This document shows positions 48,601 through 63,600 of a stretch of 64,000 nucleotides of DNA, piece after piece. Made by a program: the position numbers and the translations under genes. The stretch's first letter is position 1; every line of letters begins with the position of its first letter. Location of the stretch: contig OX463779.1 of NCBI GenBank assembly GCA_949825025.1, positions 33,800,203 to 33,864,202 of the forward strand. The letters are read 5' to 3'. The notes under the pieces are model-generated. The model saw nothing but the letters and a program-made list of their open reading frames with translations, searched no databases and was not told the DNA's origin. This DNA is from Siphlonurus alternatus. Lineage: Eukaryota > Arthropoda > Insecta > Ephemeroptera > Siphlonuridae.

Positions 48601-51600
48601 TATATACTAACCTTTTTTCTTTGATTGTTGTTGCTACATAATCCTGTTGTGGAGAAACTAAGAAGTTCCTATTCTGAGAGAACAATTTGCATTTGGGTCT
48701 AACGGGTAGGAAACAGACATCATACCATCACCACCATACATATAGAGAAAGAAGTTGCTACTTACTTGTGCCAACAGCTTTATATATATTCTACTAAAGA
48801 ACTATATAGACCAAGAAAGTGCACAGGAGTGTGTGCTGCTTCACTTAGGTAGGGCAAGAGAAAGAAGACTATTGAAGAGTGCTCATTATAGTTTACAAGA
48901 GCACTACTCAATTGTCACACTACATAACATATAATTTAGATAGTGCCAGAGGTGAGTTGTAAGAGGATTTTTTTTTCTTTTTTAACTGACTTTAAATCAA
49001 AGATTTACGTGCCTGCAATATGTACAATAATGATGCCATCATTATCATATATATAGATCAATATAAATTATAATATATGTATATTACTTATATAATTGTT
49101 ACAATTTTTAGAATTGTTTTGCAATGGTATAATCTTTGATTTACCAGAAAAATTATTTTTGAAGAGATTGAAAGAATAAACAAGAAGGGGAAATGAAGAG
49201 TCAGAAAGAGAAATAGAGCAAGAGAGCAGTGTGGGGGATCGCACCTTGGTGATAGGGCCAGTTGTGCCGGAGAAGGAGCTTCGCTGGCCAGAGCCTGGCG
49301 TGCTCGACACGCCAGAAGAGTTGGGGCTGGGTTTGGCCTTGAACGCGGTCATGCTCTGCGACACCCCGTCCGCTAGGATGAACTGCTCACGCAGCTCTAT
49401 GTTGGTACGACCCTTGGCTGGGGGGCGCGGCGGGGGGCAAGTCAAATCATAAATAAAGCAAACCAAAACAAGACATGGGCTCACAAGCACCAAATCATAA
49501 ATAATAAATCATAATATTGTGTCTAGCTAATAAATACAAAATCATGCCTGACATGCAAAACATTGGGACAATTTATGAAATGTGAGGCACAAAACGGTTT
49601 AATGCTAATAATGTGCAATTCTAACAAATAAAATGTAAAATATAAAAAAAAAATATATTAGAATATACACTCGCTGTAGAAACAAATTAAAATATTTTTT
49701 CAAAAAAAGTTTTATTCTTTCATGACATGTTTTTAAATGCCAAACTCATCACAAAAATTTGCAATGGGGTGAAAAAAAAAAAAAAAAAAGCTTATAAATG
49801 AAGCTCAAATTGCTACAAACTACATTAGCTTAAAATAATCTGGCAAAGAAAAATTAATAAAACACTAGGAAAAAAAAAAAAAAAAAAAAAAAAAAAGCAA
49901 ATAAAATATACAAAAAGTGGGCTTTCGCCTAATTATAATACAGTATAAAAAGTGAGCCATTCAAGGAACTGTGGGTAGGTGTTAAAAATGCTACTTCAAA
50001 ACAGTGTTTTTCTTTGGAAGGATTAGTAATAAATTAATGTGTACCATCACCAAATTCACCTTGGTTATGCTAAATATGTGTCATCTAGTTAGTATGGAGT
50101 TGGATTTTGCCATCATTGATTAAAGATTAAACAAAACAAAAAAATCAACTATAAAATTCTGCATTTCGTCACCTCAGAATGCAAATCACGTAACTACAAA
50201 AAAAATTGACGGAACTTTGACCCTTATGTTCTAGTGAGATAAGGTTTAAAGTTGCATCAATTTTTTTTGTAGTTACGTGATTTGCATTCTGAGGCGACGA
50301 TTTAGCAAAAATTAACAGAATGACAATGATATAACAGGAAGATATAAAACGTATGAATAAAATATAATGTACATTTAAAATTTTCTCCAAAGTTCAAGTA
50401 CAGTCTTAATAAAAAAAATGGGACAAAATACGTAGTGCATGCGTGTGAGATGTACAGCTCATGTTAATGAAGTTTGCACTATTAAAATTAACACTATAAT
50501 TAATTTAACACAATTTAAAATTAAGTTGTGATTCTGTTTAATTTTTAATCAGTTTTCAGCAAAAATTTTGGTGTCTTAAATATATCATCAGGTTAATTAG
50601 CAAGGACTCTCTCTGATCATGCAATATCTTACATCGTTCTATTGGGCCTAATGGGCACCAAGCCTCATGTTCCTCTGGTTTATTAGGGTCTGGAATTGGT
50701 AACATTTCCACTGATCATGCGACAAACATGCAGCAATATACATATTTTTGTTGTATAAAAAAATAATAGTACAAAATAATATGTAAGGTAATTCGGATTT
50801 GGTTAAGGTAGGGTGTAATTAAGAGAGGAGAGAAAATTATCCTTGATTAGAAGCAGATCATAGGAGTGTATACATCATACTCTACTATAGTAAGAAGGGA
50901 AAAAATAGTTCATGCACGCAGAAGATTCAAAGCATTTTATTAAGGGGCAAGTAGCATTACCATGAATTTATCTTAATTTCTTCATGTGAGAAATTCTACG
51001 TTATATTTAAAAGAAATGGTTACTTCTTTTTGAAGATAAATGCAATTAAATTTATTATCCTTTTAGCAGTACTAAAATCTGCTTTAAAACAATTCTCAAT
51101 TTTTGTACTAAAAGATAAGAATATTCTCACAAGATAAAAATGTAAGTTTGTCACCTTTCCAATTTGAGTTACATTTGTGTTAGGAAATCTCCTCTGGCAG
51201 TTAATAAATATTAAACATTACAATCACAAGAAAATAATCATTCCAGCTGGGTTAAATTAACACCAAAGAAATTATTAATTTACCCTCCATACCTATTTAG
51301 TCCTTATTATAGTTGCTGTGTGTTTGTGTTAATGTCTGTATCACCTGGAATTCACCTTCAATATCAACCTTTATGAGAAAGGTTAAAAGACTGATATCCT
51401 CACAATTTCTCTATTAAAAATATAATTTTATAGAAATAGAATTATAATAGATTGTAGTAACTTAAGAAAACATTTTTTTTTCCTAGTTAGCAATATTGAC
51501 ATCGACATCCTTTGTGAACAGAGAATTGGCTTTTAATTATAAATGATAAAAATGGAAGGAAAAAATGTGTTCTTTAATTATTCAATCAATTTCTATGCAA

Positions 51601-54600
51601 GATTTATAAAACTAACCTGAAATGAAGAATATTATTATAAATTTGAACTTGCAAATTAACCATGTAAATAAATATTGTAAAAATTCTGCTATATAAATGA
51701 AACCATCAGAATCAAAGCCGCATAATTATACATAATATGTATATCCAGAAAGTCTACTTTTCATGTGTTGCGAGAAGGAATATTACTCTTATCGAAAATA
51801 TTACTGGCTTTCATTCCGACAGCCTGAAATATAAGGAGAGAAACTTTAAAATTTAAGTTGCAAGCTTTCAGTTATATAGAAACTTGCACACAATATTGTA
51901 ACATAATTAAGGTACATTAAATGAATTAAATTGTTTGAACACATATTTTGTCACAACAAAATACAGAACATTTTCTCATAAAAGAAGAAAAATAGGATTT
52001 CTTGCCAAATACACTGAGAATTAAAATATTGAATTTAATAAGAAGTATCATCTTAATTGTTATGTATATTATACCTCATCAGTAATATATCTGCGTCCCT
52101 ATAACAAAATGGTATGCAAGTTCCTGTTGTTTACTTCAACAATTGAAATCCAGAAGGGTCTTAACCTTGCTGGTGAAAACGTTTTTTTCTGAATCTCTGG
52201 GACGGGACGGCACTTACCTCGGCACGGGTCGTTCTTGACGAGGAACTCATCCAGAGCCACCCATCCACCTCCCACGCGAACCATCACGGTAGAACGTAGG
52301 ATACGCACCAGGCGTAGCTTCTGGCTATCTCCAAACTATGACAATAAATGCAAGTGTTCAGATTCAGATACATCTTTGTCTCATTTATGACAGTATGAAG
52401 TAAAAAAGTAGTTAAAATATGTATGTTTCTGCTAGTATTATTGTAATAACAAGAATATTACAGTTAAAATTTAAGTCTTGATTGCCAATTCTATGTTTTT
52501 GATACTCACCCTGTACTTTCCTTCTCCTACTTGGAAGACTCTGAACTTCTGGCGACACGTGCAGAGCATGACGAGCCGCTTGACCTCATCGTGGATCTTG
52601 TCTGCTTCCGGGTTTAGCTTCTTATCTTCCCAGTCTGGTCGTAGGGCAGCAATGAACTCATGCCAATCAATCACGCCCTCGGAATTGTGGTCGAACATGT
52701 CAGCCACAGCGTTCATCTCAAGGCGACTTGTGTCAAACTCTGCAACGAAGCAAGGCTTACATTAGCATGGAATTATTATGATTATACAAATTATCAATTA
52801 TGTGTATATATTATACAATAAATATTATTTATTATTTTTTAATTCAACTAAATAAGTTCTAAAATTTAGTACCTTATTTTAATTCAGGATGGGATAATAC
52901 ATAATAGAAGTAGAAGATATTTTCCTGGATACTTACTGGTTTTCATGATTCCATCAATGAAGTCTTCCCGAGGAATATAACTATCTCCATTTTTGTCAAT
53001 CTTACGGAAAAGATCAGTGAGCCTAGATTTCTTGTTGTTCATGAACTTGAGGAACTGCGGAGCAAAATAGAAAACATTGAATTAAATAAATACCTACTTA
53101 ACTGATTAAATTTGATCATATCTGACATCACTTTTTTAAAATACAATAGATTTCACACAACATTTTTTTTTGTTTTTTTATTCAATACTTTAATATAAAA
53201 GTATTTTATTGAACACAAAAAGTGTACATATGGAATAAAATTAACAAATATATATTATATAATAATAAATAATAAACTTTAACACAGTATACAAGATAAT
53301 AAAAGATTGTAAAATGAAAAAAATGAGGGGACGTCAGTGGACTCACCCTCTTCCTCCAGTCGTCCCAGCTGAAGTTTCGGACCTTCTCAAGCTCTATCAG
53401 GTACTTGAGGCGATCATGCAGGCGGCGCTGACGCTCCCAAGAGAGCATCCAAACGTTACGCCAACGGTCCCACAGTAGCCTCACCCGTGGGTTGCGGAAC
53501 TGCGGCTCAGCTTTGCTGCAACCACACTTGGAACTCAGCACTTTGCGCAGACTGGGGGAGATCCTAGTACCTCCCTTTCAGACCCCTGGCTCTTAATAAT
53601 GATGATTATCTCTCAGATCCAGGATTCAGGAAACACTTTTATTCATAATGTGCCATAAAGTAAAAATTAAATGCAATAAATGCTATCAATGTGATACTAA
53701 TATTTTGTATGTAATTATACTTAAATTAATAAATATTTTTTTAAATAAGTGGTACATTTTAGTAATTCAGAAATATTTTATGTACATCATGATATTTATT
53801 ATTTGGTGCTAAGAAAGCACATAAAAAAAGTGAAATTTTATTATTTACAATAAAATAGAGAAAATGGAAAGAAAGAAAAGGAATGAAAGATAAAAATAAG
53901 ATATTACCTTATAATTCAACTTTTATATAAAAAAAAAAAAAACTGACACTGTACATAATAAAAATATATTTTAAGAGGATAGAGAAACAAGAAATAGATT
54001 AACAGAGTAGAAGTTTAGACCAAGAAGGAACTGCTAACCTTCCTTTCGGAGCAAATCTGGGTCCGTAATGGGGTAAGTCGTCGGCAGGCGTTTTCTCGCG
54101 CCCTGGACTTGCACGACTATACAACAAAAACAAACAAAATGTTGCAGTCTGCATCATGCAACAGGCACAAAAATCATTCTGTCTGTGTGGCAAAATATTT
54201 CCAACCCATTCAAAATGAAATAATAGGAAACAAGAAATTATGTTTACATTCCCAAAATCCAAGCAACATAAACCAACAAAACAGAAACATTACTTCACAA
54301 CATTTACAAAATGAACATTTAGATAATACTTCAAAATTATATATTTGTATATTTTTTTAAAAAGATTATAAAATATATAATTAGTGTAGTAAATTTTCAG
54401 CAAAATATAAAATAAAAGGGAAGCTTGAATGGGAATAAAAATCAAAATTAAAATAAACACTGACATTGTCAGATACAGATATTTAAAAAAATAATTTAAA
54501 AAAAGAGAAACCAAGCTAACCTGTCCTTGCGTGCTTGGGGTCCAGGGGTGGATTCCCTAGAGCCATGTTTGAGGCTACAGGACACACAAACAAAACAAAT

Positions 54601-57600
54601 ACATAAACAAAAAAACATAATACAACACAAAGATAAATCATATTAGTATATAGAGTCCAAATCATTTAAAATATAAATAAGATTTTCAAAAAATTAAATT
54701 ATGAATAAATTAATACGTAAATACATAAAATAATATTTTAAATAAATAGAAATTGATAATAAATCAATAAAGATTTTCTTTAAATTATAATTCTTAAATA
54801 AATAAATAAATTATAAATCTATCTATTCCAGTATTCTTACATGCTTCAGATGGCGTTTTAAAATAAATTAAGACTTTTCATATGGCCATCTGAATACAAG
54901 TGTGCAACAAGACAAGTAGAAAATAAGCAAGCATACCTTGATCTTCTGCCTCCCATGTCGTGTTCGGGTGAAGACTCGCGATCTCTGTGCTGATCCATGT
55001 CATCCCTAGAGCTACACCGCGACACACAATACAAACACAACGTCATGCCACAGTACAAACATGCCAACACACACCTTCCACCAAACACAAAACATTGGAG
55101 AACCGGTTCCTGTACTGTAAATCCTGTTAATTAATTGAAAAATCAGTATACTGTATTTGTACTATTTACATAATTATTTCCTACTTGCTTAATATTTATT
55201 TACTTATTTCACATTAAATATCAGTTGATACATTGTGACTACATACTAAACATACATACTATAAGACTACATACTAAAGTAACTATTATTTTCATTTTAG
55301 TAATTTAATTACTGGACAATTTGTATTGTAATAGGTACATAGAAATCATAAACTTAAAAGGATTACATAATCAAAATTAAAAAAACTTGATAATATGTTT
55401 CATGCAATGCTATTGTGATCACTCACCTGAATCCAGCCTTGGGCTTGGAGCCCTTACGCTGCAGAGTGGACTGCTTGGTTGGGTTTGGTGCTTGCACTTG
55501 ACGGGGCTTGCACACATGGTCGACGTCAGCTTGGCGTTTGCCGGTGTTCTCCATGAACTCGGTGTGGTCCTTGATGAGTCCCTCCAGCAGCTCAGGCTCC
55601 TCAGGGAGGTCCTCAGCCTCCAGGTCTTGGAGCGTTCGTTCCAAACCACCCAGCCAAGTGAGAAGCTCCTCCAGAGTGTCCTCCATGTCTCGGAGACTCT
55701 GCACGTGGTCACGCAGCTTGCTCTCACGCTAAAACATCATAAGTTAAGATTTAAAGAAAATTTTAAGATTTAAGGAAACTATATATTAAAAAAAATGATA
55801 AAAACTCTGTTGAATTAAAACATTTATAACAATATTTTGTTGGGGAGAAAAAAATATTTACAGATGTTAATTTTAACATTTTAAAACATGAAGCTATGTA
55901 GAGTTCAAGACTATTTATGAGGATTTATGGTATTCAACATGGCATCCTAGGCCTAGTACAACTAACCAAGTACATAACTAAGGGAAATGAAGGGGTTGTT
56001 ACATATATTTCAGTTTGGATTTTATTTAGCACTAAAATTTGTTAAAAAATAAGCAAATAGTTACTGCTAATAATATTAAAAGTTCCTTACAAATAATAGT
56101 TCCGATATTGATCTAAACTTAATTTGGAATGTAACAGCCAAACATTGATTTGCCTCACCTGCTTGGCCCAGCTGGACACCTCTTCCCAGCGGGACTGAAT
56201 GATGGTGATCCAGTGCTTAATGACGGACACTGCGTCTGGGTGTGCCTTTTCCAGAATGCTCTGTGCCAGCTCAATGGTCTCATCCTTCTCATACTCCTTC
56301 TGGGAGAGCTCACGAAGGAACCTGCAAACATTAACATTACTCTCCACTCTTAATATCAGCATGGATAAGTGCTATTAGATTTTAAGTAAAATGTGAATAT
56401 TTAGAATAATTTAGCTACGCATACACTTTACTGAAAACAGGGAAATTTTTATAATTTAAATTTAACTGTTAGAAATTAAGATGAAATTTAAAAATATTTA
56501 GGATATGAATAGTTCTTAATTCAAAAAAGAGGATGAATCACAATTTGTGGCCATGCTCACCTTGCATGCTCCTCCATCTGGGTACGACACTCCTGTTCAT
56601 CCTCAGGCATCTGACCGGCAAACCTCAACTTCATCTCAGCATCCGAGAGCCATTCCAGCAGCATGTGTACTGACTTGTGCAGACGCTCAGCCTGGGGACA
56701 GAAACAATAAGTGTGTAACATTTATTCCACCTTGATCTTTCAGTTCCATTCTACAAAAGCAGTTTTCTTCAAGGAGAGTTATAAATACATTTAAAGCAAA
56801 ATTTAGTCATAAAAAGTAATAGTTTACTAATAGTTAAGTATGGAAAGATTTTTATGTAGTTCGAATCTACATTTCCTTAGCACGGTGTAGAAAATAAAAA
56901 TAAACTTTTGTTGGTTCTCACCTCCTTGAGAGCCTCCTCTAGACGCGAAGACCTCCTCTCACTGAGGCGAGATACGCTGGACCATAAGGTGCTCAGACTA
57001 TCCAGCTGCTTCCTGATGGTCTCTGCATCGGCTGCTGAGGCCTTGGAACGAAGTTCCGTGCCTGTCTTCATCACAGACTTCAGCTGTGTCTCTCTGTTCT
57101 GCAGGTCCTCTTTGAATGACTGCAACATACAATAAACATGAGAAACATTGAAGAAATACATAAATTTATAAAACACAAGAAAAACAAAATTTTTATTACA
57201 AGTTTAAATAAAAATACACTTCTTTCTGTATTAATCAAGCAAATCATGATTTTTTCTTTGGGTCAGACACTGATATTTAAATTAAAACTGCACATTTAGA
57301 ATGATGGTGGTACCTTGTGCTTTTCCATGAGGGCAGTGACTGTGTCAAGGTCTCCGTGCACAGGCCCCTCCTCGCCCAGAGCTCCTTCCACCTTCTGCAG
57401 CCACTCAAGCAGTGCTTGAACGGCATCCTTGAACTGGCCGGAGAACAGCAGAGCCTCCTCCAGCTTCCGTTGACTGTACACAATATTATAATTAATAATA
57501 AAATAATAATTACTAATTAAAAATTAGCACTTGAATTTTTTAATACTGTATTTATTCACTAGCTTTGTTCACAGAAAATGCATGAAAACAAAATGAAATT

Positions 57601-60600
57601 TTACTTTTTATTACCTAAGTTTATTTTCTGTGTTTTATTTAATTTTAATAATTAAAAATAATCACTTTGTATTTTCTCCTCTTCCGATTACAACTTGTTC
57701 AATTAATTTTAACTTTTCCATGCTTTACTAAATGTCTCAAACTTACCGATCTACAGATTTGCCACAGACGCTGTTCCATTTATTCTTGAGCTCGGTCATC
57801 ATGTCCTTGAGTCTGATTTCGTCTCCCTTGGGTGCTTTGTCCTTGACAGCCTTAGCAAGGCGCATGGTGGAGTCGTAGTTGGGCTGCTTAGCAGCAAGAG
57901 CTCGCTGGAACTCCTTGTGCTTGCTCAGCTGAGCCTTGATCTTCTCAGGGTCGTTGCCCGTGGCTGCAGCAAGCTCGTCCAGCGAGGTCTCTGCCTCCTC
58001 AAGCCACGACATTAGAGCTGTCCAGCTGTCGTGAAGGTCCTTTGCCTCCTAAATAATAATGACACAGGGTGAGAAGGGTGGGGACCATAGTTGATGATAC
58101 AATAAATGTAAGCCACAAAGTGCTGTAATTTTGATTCCTTTTGTGATGCTTTGATACACATTTAAATTATCAAAGCTTCTATTATGCTACAATGAGACTG
58201 AGTTTTGATCAAGTATGGTATGTTGGTTTGAGATTAATAAGAAAATGAGATAAAAAAAAAAAAACATAAACATAAAAAACAAAAAGGTATGTCAAGCTAT
58301 TTGTTAAAAATATTAGTAAAAGAAATCTGATATCAAATAAGATAATAATTAATTGGTGTTGCCAGTCATACCTTGTAGCCATGGTCTAGGGCCCTTGTCC
58401 TCTCTGCAGACTTGGAGACAACTCTCTCCCAACGATGTTGCACACTGATGAGTAGGTTCTTGATTAGGATCACATCCTGCTTCTGGGAGAAGTACTTGAG
58501 GTGTGTGCCCTTCTTGTCGAGGGCAAGCATGGTCTCTCGGTGCACACCTACGTCCTTCTGGAAAGACTTGTGCTCTTCGATCTGCTCCAAGATGGTCTCC
58601 ATCACTCGTGATGCTGGTTTCAGACCTGACAGTGTCTTTTCAGCACTTGTCAGCCAGTCAACAAACTCCTGTAAGGGCACAAAAAGTCATCAAACCATTC
58701 AAAAAAATAATAAATAATTACAAATAAAAACAAAACAAAAAACAATAATGTATCTTCAATTTATTAAATTAATTAAAACAAATTATTTATTGATCAAAGA
58801 AACATAATTTTCTGCCTATTCTAAGATATTTATCAGTGAGAATTTAAAAGTTGTTTTGCTATAAAATGATGCAATTGCTACAATTTTCTGACCTGCAGAG
58901 CCTCATGGAACTCGTTGGCTTCCTTCAAAGCAATTTCGAGCTTGATCTTCTTGTCGTTGGCACGGGCAGTGACGCTGTCCCAACGCTGCTTCAGGGTCTT
59001 CAACTGGTTCTGCAGGTGCTTGGCAGCCCCAGCACTAGACTTCTTCAGGTACTCCCCTCCCTGCTGTAGGACGGTCTCAACCTTGGGGCGGTTTTGCTCA
59101 AGCTCCGTGAACACCTCCTGCAATAAAACAAGGTGTCTTATTAAGTTATTACTATACTTTTCTATCATGTAAAATAGTAACTGTGAAACACCTCCAATAT
59201 TTTGCAACAACAAGTACAAATGTAAACCACATGAAATAAATTAATTTTGCACGCTAATAAAAAGAGCATTGTTCACTGTTAACAACCTGTAGTGAATATG
59301 GTTTTTAAATCCGTTTGATCTCTTGTCCAGTGGTGAAAGTAAGCCGGTGCGCGCCAGTGCGCCGCACTGGTAAGACACTGATCGAAATTTATTGAAAATA
59401 ATCAATAATTTTTAATAAAATTAATAATATTTTCAAAATTAAAGAAGTTACGTTGTAAAACATTAATCATGTTTAAATAATGGATGACGATTTTCTTATA
59501 CTGTACTTCGTACTTTTGTCTCACGAAATTTAATTTACTCTAAACTTTTTTTTTAGTTAAAAATCTCCTAAGGAAAACAATTAAAATCAACTATCTACTT
59601 TCCTATGTCAAGCTGACGAATATTATTATTTTATTTTTTATATAGAAATAGTTTTTAATACTTTTCTCAATTTATAAATTTCTGTAGGCTTACTCTGGGT
59701 TTACTATTTTATCTTCGATTTTTATGAAGAGACAGATATTTATTGGACCGTGTAGTATTTCTTTCAATATATTTTAATTTATTTTATTTTTTTAATTCTT
59801 GAATGACTATATAAAATTAATTAAAATAAATTCAAAACAACTTTTTGCTGATGCGTTATAATAAATGCTATAATATGCTACGAATTTTATTACATTTTTT
59901 TCTGTCTCATTTATTGTACAAAATTAACACATTTTTATTCAAATTAATTTTTAGTTACAATAAAGTCAGAAGGCAGAGTGGGGAGTGCCTTCCCTAGCCC
60001 ACACAGCACCCCTCGAGGTAGGTAGTTTAAAGGGTTCATTTACACAAGGAGCTTAAAAAAGTATAGGGCAAAGGATTCGGGATCGTATATAGGAGATCAA
60101 TCGCAGTCGGTGGTGCTAGATTAATAAAATTAAGTATTCGTCTTAAAAAATTCTTCATAGTAATGAATTTTTTAGAAAAAAGCAAACAAAAAATTTTAGT
60201 CTCATTTTTTTGAATTAGTTTGCAAAGATTAAGTGTAACAAAATTTTATTCACATGCATGAGCATTGCTTGCAAGTAGTGAAGAGAGTAGCTCACAGTAA
60301 TGCAGCAGCTATTAGGGCCGAGATGACTGCACATTTGGACCATATTTAATATGGCTAGATTTTAATTCCTATCGATGACAAAGGGGAACAATAATTACCA
60401 CAAGATCTAGAGTAAATAAAAATTAAATATCGAAACAAATATAAACATTACAATTCATAATTATAAAAAGTATTCTCTCGCGTTTCTTTTTTTTTTTTTT
60501 AAATTTTTGTTTAAATAATTTTTTTGAGGCATATTCAAAACATTATTTAAATTTTAAATATTTGAGAATGTAATATTTGACGTATTGTCGTATTTGATTA

Positions 60601-63600
60601 AATTATATTATAGCTATAATTAACTATAATATTTTTAAATATATTTTTTTTAATTTAATGTGAGAATCACTCATTGCATTCCTTTTTTTTTTTTTTTTAC
60701 AAAATTTGGATATAATTATTTAATTTTACTTAAAATGAAGATGCATTCAAATATTATAAATAAATTTTAAAACCACTTTTCAATGTAAGAAAAAGTAAGC
60801 CACGCCCCTTTTCCCAAAAAATCGCGCCTCCGGCGGGGGTTTTGGCCCTTCAGGCCTCTATCTGAGGCGCACTGGTAAGAGATTGAAACTACTTTCACCA
60901 CTGCTCTTGTCCCTCATGTAAGTTTTTTCAATTAATATTTTATTTCCATTTTCATAATTGCTAAAATATTGCCTACATGCTACATTGATTTTATATTGCA
61001 TAAAATTGTACTGACCATGAATCTCTCTAGCTGCTCTGAAGCTGTCTCTGGCAGTCCTCCGACCGGCTTGGACGCTGCGATGACAGAGTCAACGTCGCTA
61101 AGCCAGGCCAGTAAGTCCTGCACCTCGGCATGGAAGGCCTGGGCCTCTCGGAGAGCATCCTCAAGCTCTCTCTGACGATCAGCAGCCCTCTGAAGAAGCT
61201 CTCGCCACTTGGAGTTTAGAGAGTTGAGCTTCTCCTGCGTGGCAGATGCATTGGCGGAGCCCTTCTCAGACTCTATTATCTGCCGACCAGCATCATTCAG
61301 GGTGTCCACACTTGTCTGGTGAGCTTGAATATCATTTACAAGAACCTGTGGATACAAGCAAAAATAGTTAAAATATTGCCACATCACCTATGATGATATC
61401 TCATCATTAAATCTCTATCTTATTCAAAACCTCTTAAGACCCTAAAAGGGATCTCCAAAAAGCTCTTTAATATCAGTAATTTAAACTGCAAATTTTTTGT
61501 ACTAATAATAATTTGCTTAGAAAATTAAAAAAAAAAAGTATCTGAAATTTCTAAAGTAATTTTTGTTTTAAAGTACTGTACCTTAAGTTTTGCAAGCTCA
61601 ACTTCCAGGACTTGTGGATCCCCGGCGACAGGTTTCAGGTCATCGAGTGTCTTGTTTGTACGATCAATCCAGACCATGAGCTCTGCAAGGGCATGCTGGA
61701 ATTGTCCTAGTCTCAGCAGGGCATTCTCCAATTGGCGTTGGCGCTCCACCATCGCTCGCAGTAGCTCGTCCCAGCGTCGGTTAACGACAGACAATGGCTC
61801 CTTGATGGCCGCAGCCTGGTCTGCAGATGTTCGCTCTGTCAGCTCCTGGGCTTGCCTGTTGGTGAAATACCAAGTCAGAATATTCCTACATGGCAGTGAA
61901 CACGTAGTTGATAAAGACACAAAAATACTTGACGTAACTTTTTGTTTCATAATATCCACACAATTTAATATGAAAAAAACAACAACAACAAAAAACATAG
62001 ATACATCCCTCACGTGATGCTTATTTTATTTTTTGTGAATGGAGTATTGACCTCAATTTTTTTTATTGCAGAAATGGATAGAGGGTGCAAAGTTATGCTA
62101 CCCCAATTTTTTTCAGATTTTTTAGAGTCCGGGAACTATTTTTAAAAAATTATTGAAAGTTCTTTTTGTGACGTCACGACTGTCACGAGACGCCGCTCCT
62201 TAAGAAAAAGATAGGACTTGCCGCCGCGTGACGACACATAAATAACATTCAATAATTTTTTTAAAATACTTCCCGGGCTCTAAAAAATCTGTAAAAAATC
62301 AGGGTGGCATAACTTTTCACCCTCTATCCATATCTGCAATAAAAAAAATTGAGGTCAATACTCCATTAGCTACACCTAATTGATATTATATTTTAAATCT
62401 ATAATCACTATATATACATTTATGGTCATTATGATTCAAGAAAATACACAAATACATGTCATACATTAATTATAAAATTGAAAGTAACATTCAAAATATG
62501 AAATAAAAAGTCATGGTAAGAATTTCTTTTTTGGCTTAAATCAACAACAACATTCCTGTGGTAGTTACACAACAATAACATGTGATGCAGGTTAGCAAAC
62601 ACAAAAAATGGTACATTATCTGTGTGATTGAAAAAGAAGCATTCTTACAACCACATTATATTTGCTGCATCATTTGTGCGACATAAAATAAAAATAAAAA
62701 TGTGGGTAAAAGTGGATATGATTTTTATTTTAAACAATAAAATCAATACACTGTGCTAATTTTTGTCACCTGAAAAAATTATGACAATGATGAAAGTGAA
62801 ATGCAAAACATAAATCATGCCAAAACTACCCAACAATACTAGCTAATTGCATGCAATTAAAGGATAAATAAATTGCCCAAAAAGCTATGTGATGCAGTTG
62901 CAGCTACAGCAACAGATTGATAGAACTTGCCTTCGCAGCGCTCTGTTGAGTTGGCAGGGTCGAGCAATAAAAGAAAAAAACACGGAGTGAGAAAATGAGT
63001 TCATATTTTCACTTGTTATAAATCAGGCCCTTTGATTTTGAATAATGGATTAAACAAGTTATAAGATTTAAAATTATATCCAAATTCATGATCTAATGGT
63101 AAGAAAAACATAAAATGACACTGAAGTTTTCTTCACCGAAATATATCAAGACGTCTGTTATATTAAAATATAGAAATTTTTAATGTTTTTTACAAACCGA
63201 TATCTTTTCATTCTTTTAATAAATTAGTCTTCTATAAACCATATCAAAGATATATACGTAACCAATCATAAGAAGTTTATTATTAACATCAAACTCTCCA
63301 TAACAAAAAATATTCGTACCTGTAGAAAAATTAAATGGAAAACAAAAATTTCAGTTACTAAAAATGTAATTACAAGTTGATGATGACCATCACCAAATGA
63401 CACGGTAGGTATCCACATGCCCCAAAGATTCTACCATTTTTATCTCACCTGTTGAGTGCCTCAACCTTGACCATGTGAGGGTCCACTTCCGACTTGAAGT
63501 CTTTAAGCTGCTCGATTTGCCTCTTGACTGCATCAATGTCTGCACCCAGGGCTCCCATCTTGGAGAACTTTCGCTCTGCAGTGTCAAGGAACTCCAGCAG

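Noticed and set aside
62165..62245. Apparent inversion of the core in MITE family D copy 3
   Set aside because: Because the arms are inverted repeats, a copy inserted in the other orientation looks like a core inversion. Simple opposite insertion explains it.
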